Shown here: piece by piece, positions 50,401 through 61,300 of the stretch
Layout: the number at the start of each line of letters is the position of its first letter
How positions within the stretch are numbered: the stretch's first letter is position 1
Assembly (NCBI GenBank): GCA_905221605.1
Contig: CAJNDS010002102.1
Coordinates: 1,449,147 to 1,513,146 of the forward strand
Length of the DNA: 64,000 nucleotides
From: Symbiodinium natans
Lineage: Eukaryota; Sar; Dinophyceae; Suessiales; Symbiodiniaceae
Reading direction: 5' to 3'
Notes under the pieces: model-generated
Database searches by the model: none
Seen by the model: the letters and a program-made list of their open reading frames with translations, nothing else
What the model was told of the DNA's origin: nothing
Program-made: the position numbers and the translations under genes

Positions 50401-50567
50401 TCCCTGCAATGCACTGCCACACCGGCAGCTTGGCTTGCATTTGCCTTTTTCGGATGGAGCCGACAGTCCAAAAGAAAGGGCAGCTCGTTGAGGTACTAGA
50501 GATCACGGTTTGTACGGTCCCCGAAACTCACTTTGCCAGCGCTTTTCAGGGCGAAGTCCAAATCAGG
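47444..50567 (+). CDS. Secreted/Golgi glycosyltransferase, fringe/GT31-like
   Basis: Start ATG 47444. The first exon 47444-47523 encodes a signal peptide or anchor (MTPCGHWLLVSLTLATG). Further exon cores: 47834-47897 (SCFWSAAARLERIGDGKKL, joined in phase 2); 48356-48409 (QDLGMRHIYFVAVASLER); 48847-48917 (EFAIRMERTWMHAASWPPEL); 49049-49088 (RQPDLFGGWVDT, phases match); 49258-49321 (SADELPGARVVGPNL); 49647-49826 (DTRWIVLLEDDVYINLARLY); 50103-50220 (FDRPCLSAGAAILSREAFE); 50324-50425 (TCPYTGSNEISLAYCALYT, joined in phase 2); a possible micro-exon at 50549-50567. LLEDDVY fits the acidic nucleotide-sugar/metal motif of fringe and related GT31 enzymes, and CLSAGAAILSREAF fits their conserved GGAG/S-like segment. 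Activity in the secretory pathway is inferred from the signal peptide. Substrate unknown. Exon edges around 49321-49647 and 49826-50103 are unresolved; the donor near 49827 looks non-canonical (GA). Confidence 0.65.
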
Positions 50568-50831
50568 TAGCTGCAGCCAGGCCCATGAAAGCTGCAGAGC
50601 CTACGATGAGAATCGTGGCAAAGCGGAACCCAGGATCTGCAAGTCGTTTCCCAAACTGTCGGCGAAAGACACGTCCTCCGTGGCTCCGTGTCTGTGTAGC
50701 AACCCGATGCCATCTTGAACCTGAAATGTGACCGTATCACTGGCGTGAAGAACAGAAGCCTCGAATCAGTAGGCTTGCAGTTGCGGGATTCGGCTCTACG
50801 CACGTTCTGTGTCCTGGATGCCAGCTCCTTG

Positions 50832-50859
50832 AAAAGGAGAGGTGGTCGCCTCTCCTTTT
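50832..50859. repeat. Perfect 11-base hairpin
   Basis: AAAAGGAGAGG (50832-50842) and CCTCTCCTTTT (50849-50859) are perfect reverse complements with a 6-base loop TGGTCG. Confidence 0.8.
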
Positions 50860-51103
50860 GGAATCGGAGCGCAGAGAGCCACAGCATAAGCGAGTGTCTA
50901 GCTAGCAAGGGCAAGTGCGACATCCCCCACACTTCCATGTCGACCGGCGTAGCCACAAATCTTTTCTTGACGCGTCGAGTGATCCGGCGGCAAGTCCACA
51001 AGTATGAGCTGCGCCCAGACCAGCTCCCCAGGCGGAGCCTGGGTGGGACTAGACGTGAAGGTCGTGGATGTCACCCAGAACATTTCGGACGATGGCAGGC
51101 TTC

Positions 51104-51272
51104 GGTCACTGCTTGGCACCCACTTCATCAGCAGATTTCCTGCAAGTCGGCAATTGCTGGACCACGCCCCTGAGTCACGCCAGGCCTCGAGCTTGCCTTG
51201 GCTCTGGGGCGGGGTCCAGTAGTTGGCGACTGGTAGGAAATCTATTGATGAAGTGGGTGCCAAGCAGTGACC
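51104..51272. repeat. Long imperfect inverted repeat (67-base arms)
   Basis: Left arm 51104-51170 and right arm 51206-51272 are the same length with no gaps. 59 of 67 positions are complementary, and four of the eight differences would be G-U pairs in RNA read from the + strand. The loop is 35 bases and can pair partly with itself (CCAGGC/GCCTTGG). The outer 27 bases are perfect except near the start of the loop side. No coding family. Confidence 0.8.
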
Positions 51273-52375
51273 ACGATCCAGACTTTCGTACGCTGATGAG
51301 GAGGGCTGTAGACATCGTACCATACGACCAGAAGACACTCTAACTTGAAATCATAACTTCACAAACAAGTCTTAACGCAAGCTAACTTTACAGTTGTACG
51401 ACGACATACCCAACAAGCAAGTCCAGTGTTAAAGTGAAGCCAGAGATCCCAGTCAAGTCCAAGAAAGAAGCAAGAGACTTCAATCAAGTCCAAGATGCCC
51501 GATGACTTGATCTCTCGACGCCGCTTAAAAAGAAGCGACGCGCGCGCCTGGAGCAGCATCGTCAGCCCCAGGGGCAAAGCGGACACTGGGATCAAGGTGT
51601 CGAAGCTGGCTATTTAAGCAGGGAAATGCAGGGAAGGCAATGACAAGAGTCTGCCTGTGGCCTGGGTCGAAGGCGTAGCAGACATCATGGCCTGGGTCGA
51701 AGGCCATAGCCGCGCGAGGTGATTTTTGACAAACATGTTTAGTGGATATCTTGGACTTGTATCCATGTTTTAGACAAAGATACAGACGGTTCTCAATGTG
51801 ATGTACCCTATCACCCTGTGCAGAAAAGACTTTGTCGTGGCGTCGCCGAGAAGAGAGGAATGTGAAAAACATGTATGCATCTCGTTGAGGTACCATGGGC
51901 GACCAAGATCGCGGCCTCACCGTGGCTTGGCCAGATGGGGCGTTGAGAGATGTAGGAAGAAAAGCAGCCAGTGTGCACGCCGGGGTCGGGCCTTGTTGGG
52001 TTCTGCTTTGGCATCTTGCTTAGCATTTCGGGTGCTAGGAGGGGCCCAGGTGTAGAGACAGTGCCTCGATGTGCCTCGGCTCCCTTGCAGAGGCCGATCT
52101 GCTCGCTCACCACTGGATTTCTGCAGGCCTGGCTCAGCTCAAGAAAGTTGGAACATGGTGAAAGGAACCTTTCGTATAGCTTTTGGGGTATGGGGAGTAG
52201 TGTGCTGAAACCCGTAAACGCAGACAAGGCATCCGCGCAAACCCTAAGCCTAAGCCTTTTAAAAGCCCGCAGGAGCTTCGAAAACTCTGAACCTTAAGCC
52301 CAAAACCCGAGCACCCAAACACCCTAAACCTCTTGAAGCCCTACCATCCCCGCCCCATCAGGTGGCCTCTCCCAG

Positions 52376-55300
52376 TCGTCATTGCGGGAAGACGGGGCTC
52401 AGCACCATCCCTTCGAGGCGCGCAGAAAGGAAGCTTTATAGGGAAGGCTTTGCATTGTAGGGTTTAGGGAAAAGGGTGAAGGGTTTAGGGTGTAGGGTTT
52501 AGGATTCAGGGTTTGGGGTTTAAGGGTTTAGGGTTTAGGGTTTAGGGTTCAGGGTTCAGGGTTCAGGGTTTAGGGCAGCTTAGGGAGGTTCAGGGAGGGG
52601 CTTTCATCGGGCTCGGGGTCGCTGTCCCCACATACGAGGCTTCATGAGTATGCAGAAAACATGCAAACCTACACTGGAAGTCTCCCGCTGTCAGGATGAC
52701 TTCCCGAACTTTTCATGCCTCGTGCCTGCAGCTTGGGGGAGGAAGGGGAAAGAGGGAGTCCAGAGGGCCCAGTGATACATGAGGACATACCAATACGCAG
52801 GTGTCTTCGCAATGTTATTTGTGACTGACATGTGTCGAACATCTGAGAAAGCGTGGCACAACATTATTTTATGCGGGAATGTGGCAGGATCGCTGAGCAG
52901 AAATCTTTGAGTTGCCTGACAACGCCAAATCCACTTGAGGCCCTAAGGGCCCCAAAGGACCCCAAAGGGCCCCAAAAGACCCCAAAAGTACAAAGGCCCC
53001 AAAGACCCCAAAGGACCCCAAAGGCCCCAAAGGCCCTATAAACTTTCAACCCTCCGACCCGACCGCGGCCGGCAGCCGAAGGCAGTTTACCTTCGACCCC
53101 GACATGGACCCTACAGCAGCTTGCGGAAAGGACGCCAAAACTGCAGAGTTCCTAAAAGGCAGAGTATGAGAGGGGTTGCGTGTAATAAAGGCCTCTGGGG
53201 GTTTAGGGTTTCCGACAGGTTCTACATGTCATGTACCTCAGAAATAGCTCGAACAGAAGGCCCTGAACCCCCCAAACCCCAAACCCTAGAAACAGCGTCT
53301 CCGCGCCTTTCATTGCGCAGGATCCGGTTCTGCAAGCCGGGCCCCGCGACCTGGCTTTGAGCTGTGCCTGAATCCCACAGTCTCGTGTGGGGGTTTTCCA
53401 AAATTTTGGGGTGCCTTCTCCTATAAGAAGGATTGCCAAAACCCCTTGAGATTGTACCAGGCCAATCTTCCAGGATGCGATAAAATGCTGGATGCTTTCA
53501 AACAGGATCTTGAAACCTTCCCCCAACCCCGCCGCGAGAAGTGCAGGGGAACAAGAACAAACTGCGAAACTTCTCGTGCTCAAAGGGTCTAGGGATGTAG
53601 GGTTGCTTTCAAGGGGTTGGGTTTCATTGAGAGTAGTTGAGGGGCTCCGATTACTTTTGCTCTTCTTTTTTTTTGGGGGGGGGTTGAGGAGTCTTCACCC
53701 CTTAAACATCTTGAAGCCACAAAGGCTCGAAACCTCCCCACACTAAACCCCCTTAATCCCCGTGAACTCCCTGAACCCCCTGAAATCCTAGTCTGAAAAC
53801 GCGAAAGGGCCCGAAATGTGAGCCCCTTCGAAACCCGAAAGCCTTAAACCCCTAAGCCCGCAAACCCCCAAACCCCCAAACCCCCAAACCCCCAAACCCC
53901 TCAACCCCACTTCGTAAAGCCAACAAAAACCAACCAAAAACAAAGAACCCATAAAGGAGAATCAAGCAGGATCAGGGCCAAAAGGCTTATAAGCCCCAGA
54001 CCATGAACCCCCCTGAACCCTCTAAGGCTCCTGAGCCGGCCCGGCCGGCCCAGACCGCGGGCCACCTCGGCCCGGAGACTGTGGACGACTACTTCGAGGA
54101 CCCTCCGTGTGGAGGTGAGAGGGTTCAACCTAGGGGTTTTGGGGGTCTAGGGTTTGGGGGTTTGGGGTTTGGGTTTTGGGGTTCAGGGTTTGGGGTGTAG
54201 GTGTAGGGTTCAGGGTTGCCCACAAAAACCCCCCTGGACTGAACCCGAAACCCGAAAGCCATCGAAAACCAACCTAAATCCTGCCTGAAATCCTTGAAAT
54301 CCCCCCTTAAATCCCCTCCCATTCCTCCCCATCAACCCCAAAACCCCCCCAAATTGTGTACAACACCCACCGAAGAGCTCCAAGCACGAGGACCGGTGGC
54401 CACGTCGCTACCGCGACCTGGAGGAGGTGAGCTTCGAGGACTTCACGGTGCGGAAGGCAGCGACATGGGGTTACGAAAATAAGGAAAATAAGAGACCCCT
54501 TATATTGGCCCCCACATAGCAGGATTTCCTTGTAAAAGGTACCCTAAGTTCGGAATGCCCCACATGGGGTTTAATGGTGCACGCGGTGTCATCGGGTCCC
54601 CTCTATAAAGTCAAGTTGGCCGAACTATTCAGGACACCCGAACTGTTTGGGGGTGCGCGGTGGGATCCGCAATTCAGTCAAATAAAGCGGGAGCGGTAAG
54701 ACAATTTCGTGCGGGGCGCCTTTAGAGTCAATTGCCGGGCCTCGCTGTCCCGTTTAACCTCGTCCCAAAATCAAAAAGCCGCGTAAAGTGAGCCCAAACT
54801 GCTTCGACTGTTCAGGGGGGGGGAGGGGCGGCACAGCAAGGCAGGTGCAACATTGGGGTTTGTGGACATGCCTTCCTTCTAGGAACCTGTTCTACAAGGG
54901 GCGTTCCATGAGCCCTGACAAGATCTGAGCCCTAAAGCCGACGAACCCTTTTGTGTTTGGGGTTTATAGGGCTCTTGGGTTCCGAAACCCCAAGACAAAG
55001 CTCAAAGGCCCGGCACGAGGGGCGCTGGGCCCTGCTGCGGCCAGGGGGCGCCTGGCTCCACCGGCCCGCACTGGGCGCCTTCCTAGAGGTGACCTGCAGC
55101 GGGTTCAGGGTTCGGGTGCTTTGTCGTCCCAAGGCCCTTCAGCTTATGGTCCAAAACTTTAACTCCAGACCGTGGGGCTCCAGGATTTTTGAGGGCGTCG
55201 GTCCCCCGAACCCCAAACCCTCAAGTCGAAAACCCTCAAACCCACGTTCGCTCCAGCCTGCGGCAGAGCCCGAGGAACTGCAGCGCTCTGGGCTGGAAGT

Positions 55301-58300
55301 GGGTAGCTCCTCGGCCGTACATTCGGTCTCAAACCCTAAGACCTATGCGCCGACGAAGCCCGACAGGCCCAGCTAAGTCCCACAAGTCCTCTAAGCCCCA
55401 TGAGCCCTCTCTCACCTTCTGTTTTTGAGGCGTGGCCTTTGCTTTCCTGCAGGATGGGGCCAGGTGCCAAGATTCTTGCGTTTGGGGTCCGGCACGACTG
55501 CACGCACGAGAGTCCGATAAGAAAAGAGCTAAAGCCCTAGAGCCTTAAAGTCCTACTCCGGCCCTACAGCCCTTCTTACCTGAACACCCCAAAACCCCCA
55601 AAGCCCTAACACCCGGGAGCCCTAGACCCCAAACCCCAAAAACGCAACACCGAGGCCATCGACGTGCGGCCGGGCCTGGTCCTGAGCCCCTCGGCGCTGC
55701 GTGCCCTGTACCGTGCCCCAGGCAGCCCAGTAGGTTGCCAGCGGTCATTCGCTACCGACGAGCGAATGATATCTAATGACAGCTACACATGGTTGTGCGT
55801 TTAGGGTTGAGGGTCAGGGTATGATTCTTCCCCCCCCCCCGAGCCCACCAGCCTTGAGATTACGGAAGTGCTGCGCTTGGGAGGTAGGCAAGCTCCTTCA
55901 AGGTAAGAAGGGTCCAGGTCTTGGCTCACCTCCTCACGTGAATGAGCTGCAGCTTTGGGATATTGAGAGTCGTGTTGGTGTAGAACCGGGGCAGCGGGCA
56001 GCAATCTGGGAACACCTCCCTATGTCATTTCATGCGCGGCTGCGTCTACGAGTCTACACGATTCTCTAAACTGAGTGTCCTTTCTGGCTCCGAAAAGCGA
56101 CCCGATCCTGCACCTCCGCGCATTTCTTGAAGACCCTCGGTGGCGGCAGGTGGCATTGAGCAGCTGACGGTGGCAGGCCTTCACGAACGGGCGGTGCGTG
56201 TGGTGCCAAGGCATTGAATAGAGCGCCTCACGCCCCGAACACTAGAGCCCTAAGCTTTCCTTAGGCCTACACCCCCAGACCCTGAACCCTGAACCCTGGG
56301 AACCCTAAACCCCAAAGCATGCCTTTCACACCACGAACCCGAAAATTAGCCTTGACGGGTATCAGATTCCAAGATCGCCCCCTGAAGCCCCCCAAAGAGC
56401 ATCGTACCCGAGGAAGATGCACGAAGATCCGGGGTTGTTCCCCGGCTCCGAAGCTCAACCCTCAAGTAATTGGCGCGCACACAGAGCCCTTCACCTGCTT
56501 TAAAGTTGGGGATTCTCATTTGCGGACTTCACCGGCTTTTGTGAGCCGGACTCCTGAAGGGGTGTTTGCCCGAAGAGGGATCTGATCCAAAGTTTGGATA
56601 ACTTCTTGGGGTGCTTTCTATAACCTAAAGTTTCCCCCTAAACCCGACACCCCTAAACCATAAATCGTGAACCCTAAGCCCCTATGCGACTTATTCTCAC
56701 GCCGGGCCCTCCATCCAAAAGGTGCACACGCCGCTGCTGGTCCCGGAGTTGACGGCCCTGCCCAGGAGCGCAAGGAATTTCTGGGCTGGGCCTCCTGAGT
56801 TGGTGTTTGGGTTTGGGCTTCGGGTGTTTCGGGTTTCGGGTTTGGGGGGTCTGGGGTTGTGGAGGTTGAGGGTTTAGGGTTCGGGGTGATGGTTCGGGGC
56901 GGAGGGGAGTCAGGGCTTTAGTGAAGGCCGACACCATGCAATACACGACATGACATTCCTCTACGCTACCTTTCACGTCATGGCATGCCGTTGCACAAGA
57001 CTCTGCATTGATCTCCAGTCCATGTGCACCTTTGCACATACACGCATGTAGACGATTAAATAGGTCAGTATGAGATTTTCAGACAAAATCGGCATTCATT
57101 GGCTCATTGTCTTGGTGGAATTTGGTCAGCCTTCTCGGCCTCGGACAAGCTCAAAGGCGCTTGGGGAATGCCTAGTGCTCCAAGTACGCCCCCAGCGATG
57201 TGAGACCCATGGTACCTTCTTTCTTTGTTATTCATATTTGTTTTTTTGTTTTTCTAAAGGCAGTTCCTCTTAACGGGTACACTTCAAAGGAGCCTGGTGG
57301 GCTACCTATCCGAGGGAGTCCTCAGCGGCATCTGGGCCATCGGCGGGGTGAACGATGAGTCCGTGCGTGAGGTGCTCTGGCCTGGTACAACTGTCTACAG
57401 GGTTTAGGGTTTAGGGTTTAGGGTTTGTTCTGCACGAGGGCCGCTGGTAACAAGGGGTTCGGAGGGTCTGGGGTGTTCGGGTTTTTAAGGTTGGGGGCTC
57501 GCAGCTGCTAGGACCTGGCGATGAAGGCCGCCGACCGCCGATTCTTTGCTGGGCTGTTGCAGGCATGAGGGCGGGATTGGGTGAGGGTTGTTCTGGTTCT
57601 GGTTCTGTTTCTGTTTCTGTTCTGTTTCTGTTCTGTTTCAACGGGACGTTGCCTAAAAATCATGCCTGGAAGTCAGGGCAAACTCCTGACAAGGGCACCA
57701 GTCCCTGGAGTAGAGGTCGTGAAATGCCCGTCAGCAGGGCCATCGGCCAGGAGCATGCCTTCCCACGCGGGTTGAGTTGTTCCTCGAATTGGGTCCTTTC
57801 AAGACGCAATCTACCACCCACAGGCCGCTGCACAATGTCAAAGATCGGGAACACACAACAGGTCAGGCACCCTCGAACATGGCCACAACTTTTTAAGCAC
57901 AACGACTGCGTGCATGCAGCCTGGGCCATGCGAGCAGCAAGCAACGATACAAAGTTTGTATTACAAACACAGACAAAGCAACTGATATGCACAAGCCCAC
58001 GTGGTATACATTTGGATGAGGGACTTGTTTCGCCCTAGATCCGCGAAAAGCACAAAGCTTGCAGAGAGAAAAGACCTAGCAGCCAAGCGCAAGCGCAGGC
58101 GGAGCTTCGACGTTTTCTGGATGATTGTTGGCTTAAAAAAGCAGTCGGCCTGGGCGGGATGCCCCGCCATGTCCAAACAACTTCCCGGATCTTCACGTGA
58201 AAGCCTCAACGTCCTAAGTGAAAGCCGGCAAGAGGCAAGACAGCATTTTCACGAAGAGCAACATGCCACTACGCAGGCGCAGCGCGGGACGTTCTCCGCG

Positions 58301-61300
58301 TCCTGAATCTTAGCTTTCGCATCTTTAGCCGTGGAAGCATCAACATCCAAAGCCACGATGGTCTTGCCGGTCAGCGTCTTCACGAAAAACTGCAAGCCAC
58401 CGTGCTGGTGCAGCGCCAGGTGGAGTGTCGACTCTTTTTGGACTTTGTATCTTCGCATTCACCGCCGTCGATCGTGCAAGGCTCCTTGCAGAAGCCGGCG
58501 AGCTCCATTCCCCACATGCCATAATCACTCCGGTGGCTACGTGATTTGCGCTGGTGCAGTGTTCGAGCCCCTGTTTGCAGGGTTGAGGGTTAGGGGCAAG
58601 GAGGGCTTAGGTTGAAGTCTCGGGCAACAGCGATTGGGCCACAGACTCGTCCACCCAAACCTTTCGGCACCAGACCCACCCTCAAATCTCCTAAGGGCCC
58701 AAGAGCCCCACAATCCTTTCATCGCCAAGTCCTAACCCTAAGCCACTGAATCCCAACACATGTGGAGGAGAACTTCGAGGACCTGCCCATCGAGGCTTGC
58801 AGCCCAGGCGCGCTGGAGGAGGCGCAGCGCTGGCAGCGATTCTTGCACAACGACGACGAGCACATCAAGGAGGGCTCAGGGTTTTCGAGGCTTGGAGATG
58901 GGGTTTGCGGTCGCGTTGGCATGTTTCTATGGTTCAAGGGGTTTGCGTAAAGGACTTCATCGAGCTGGCCTTGGGGCCAAGAAGGAGTGGCAGAGTTCCG
59001 AGTACTTTGACCCTTCAAGCTCACAAGCGTCCCCAAACCCAAAGACCAACCTCCCTCTCCAGGTAGTCCGCGGCTTCCAATCCGGGCGGCGGGAGTTCCG
59101 CACGCTGCACGCCATGTACCGGTCCGAGACCGGGGGCACTTTGCCCTACCATGGCATGCACCAGGAGACCGTGACTTGGCTGAGCAAATCTCTACGACTC
59201 TACGTGTCGCGAGGCCTTCTTGTGTGTGCAGTGTTGAGAAGGTCCTGCCGCTGTGACTCAATGTTTAGCTAACACTGAGGGAGCACCGATGGCAATGGTA
59301 GGAGACTAGAATCACAAATTGTGGATGTTGTGTGGTATGTAGAGCCCAGGTCAGGTAAGTAGTCTCGCACCGGTCTTGGGAAGATCAGCTGCAGAGGGGG
59401 GCAAGAGTCCCGATACCCAAAAGAGCGCAGCCGAGGTGCTAGTAGCGCGGACGTGCGAGGCCGATGCGAGTTGAAAAAAGGCCCTCAAGTGCCGAAGTCC
59501 TCGGCCCCGGCGGCCCCAGGTGCGTCTGAGTTCTTACTCTCCTCCCAGGCTGCCCCCAATAGCTCCGAGTTTCGAGATATCAGGGCTCTGCCTGCAAGAG
59601 AGCTGCTGGTACTGGGGTCATGGGTTGCACTGTTTGGAACTCCAAACAACTCCTCATACACCACCTCCGACGCTCAGGTCCTCAAATGAGGCAAATCCAT
59701 TGAGCAACCTGCGTTTGCCAGCGCTTTCCTCAGCTGCTTCGTCACGCGCACATGGCGAGGCTCTGGTCCATCACGTGGCCCTGCAACCCTCATCAAACCT
59801 TAGCTGCCTTAGCATACCGGCCGAAGCAGTTCAGGCCAGCGAGGATCTCCTTGGGGCTTTCAGGTACATAAAAAAAAAGAGCAGAGCCAGGCAGGGCCTT
59901 GCAGAGCCCTTTCTTGAGGCCACAGATCACTTAGCCGTGGGCCACACGCTGAGCTCTCGCAGCGCCAAGAGCATGCACGCCATCAGCGAGGCGGGGCGGG
60001 AGGGGGGGGGGATTCTCCCATGTGTTTCCTGGCACCACGTCACATAAAAGCGAGTCTTGTAGCTGACGCTCGGACCTTTGCATAAAACCCCCATAAACCT
60101 ATTCTGGGCTCTTGGCACCCTGCCGAGTTTGCCAGGATGTGCCTACAATAAGTCCGACTACTGCCTCACCGCAGGCGAGCAGAGATCAGGAGTGGTGACA
60201 ACAGGGAAGAGCCCTGAACCCCAGTTTTCTAAACATGTCTAAACCCCTAAAAACTCGGCCCTGAACCCTCAACCTCGAAGTATCCCAAGCCCTGAACCCT
60301 TCACGCGTAGCCCGAAGTTGCTAACCTCTGCCCTGAAGGAACCCGAACCACTACAAGAAAGTTGGGGTGTAGGGTAGTTTGGGATAGCTTGTGGGGCAGT
60401 TTGGCCCCCCCCCAAAACCCCCCCCCAACCCCCCCCCAACCCCCCCCCCAACCCCCCCCCCCAACCCCCCCCCCCAACCCCCCCCCCAACCCCCCCCCCC
60501 CAACCCCCCCCCAACCCCCCCCAACCCCCCCCAACCCCCCCCCACCCCCCCCCAACCCCCCCCCACCCCCCCCCCCCCCCCCCCAACCCCCCCCCAACCC
60601 CCCCCCCAACCCCCCCCCAACCCCCCCCCAACCCCCCCCAACCCCCCCCCCCCCACGTCTCCGAGGATGGCGACTGTTTGGAGTCACCTGGTAGCCAGGA
60701 GCTCCGGGCGTAGGGTTTAGGGTTTAGGGTTGAGGGCCTGAGGGTTGAGGGTTTCGGGTTTAGGGTTTAGGGGCATGGTACCTTTTCCTGTCGGTGGTGT
60801 GGGTAGATGTTGCAGCCGAACAGCTTTTTACTCCCCAAGCCCGCATGCTACTCTCTGCATGCGAAATGTGGCCGTTCTCTTGGTGCTAGCCCTTTTCTTG
60901 CACCAGTATCAGGGCCCAAGTTGTAATAAGTACTTACAAAGCGAGCTGATTCTTGCGCCTTGGCAAGAGTTGCAAGGTGAGTTTGCTGCCTTCAGGGGGT
61001 CTTTCCCGTTTTGCGTCGCCAGCCGCCGCGGCAGGACGTGAGCAAGTCGACAAAGACAACTGACATCTTTGGAGACGAGGCAGGGCTGGCGAGGGGCACA
61101 TGTTTCAATGCATTGTTACAGCATCTCAGTACTTCGGTGGGTGCAGGAACTGCAGGGGTTGAAGAGCTTTGTGGGAAGGGTGCAAGATAGTGGCGGAAGG
61201 TATGGCCCCAAAGGTCCAGTAAGCGCAAGGCTGAAATTTGGGGCCTTAAGGGTCTTGAAGGTTTTGGGGAGACTATGGATTGAACCGGGCCGGCGCCAGA

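Larger units (their letters stand above)
50568..52375. other. Spacer with hairpins
   Basis: Contains hairpins at 50832-50859 and 51104-51272 and a direct duplication of GGCCTGGGTCGAAGGC (51658 and 51690 region). Open frames on both strands (plus 50715-51173, minus 50898-51338, minus 51525-51920) overlap each other and match nothing I recognise. A possible exon, 50574-50718 (AHESCRAYDENRGKAEPR), could belong to the end of the glycosyltransferase gene. Confidence 0.4.

Noticed and set aside
60269-60720. Gly-rich and Pro-rich frames resembling structural proteins
   Set aside because: Low-complexity translation of the (C8AA)n array; open in several frames at once.
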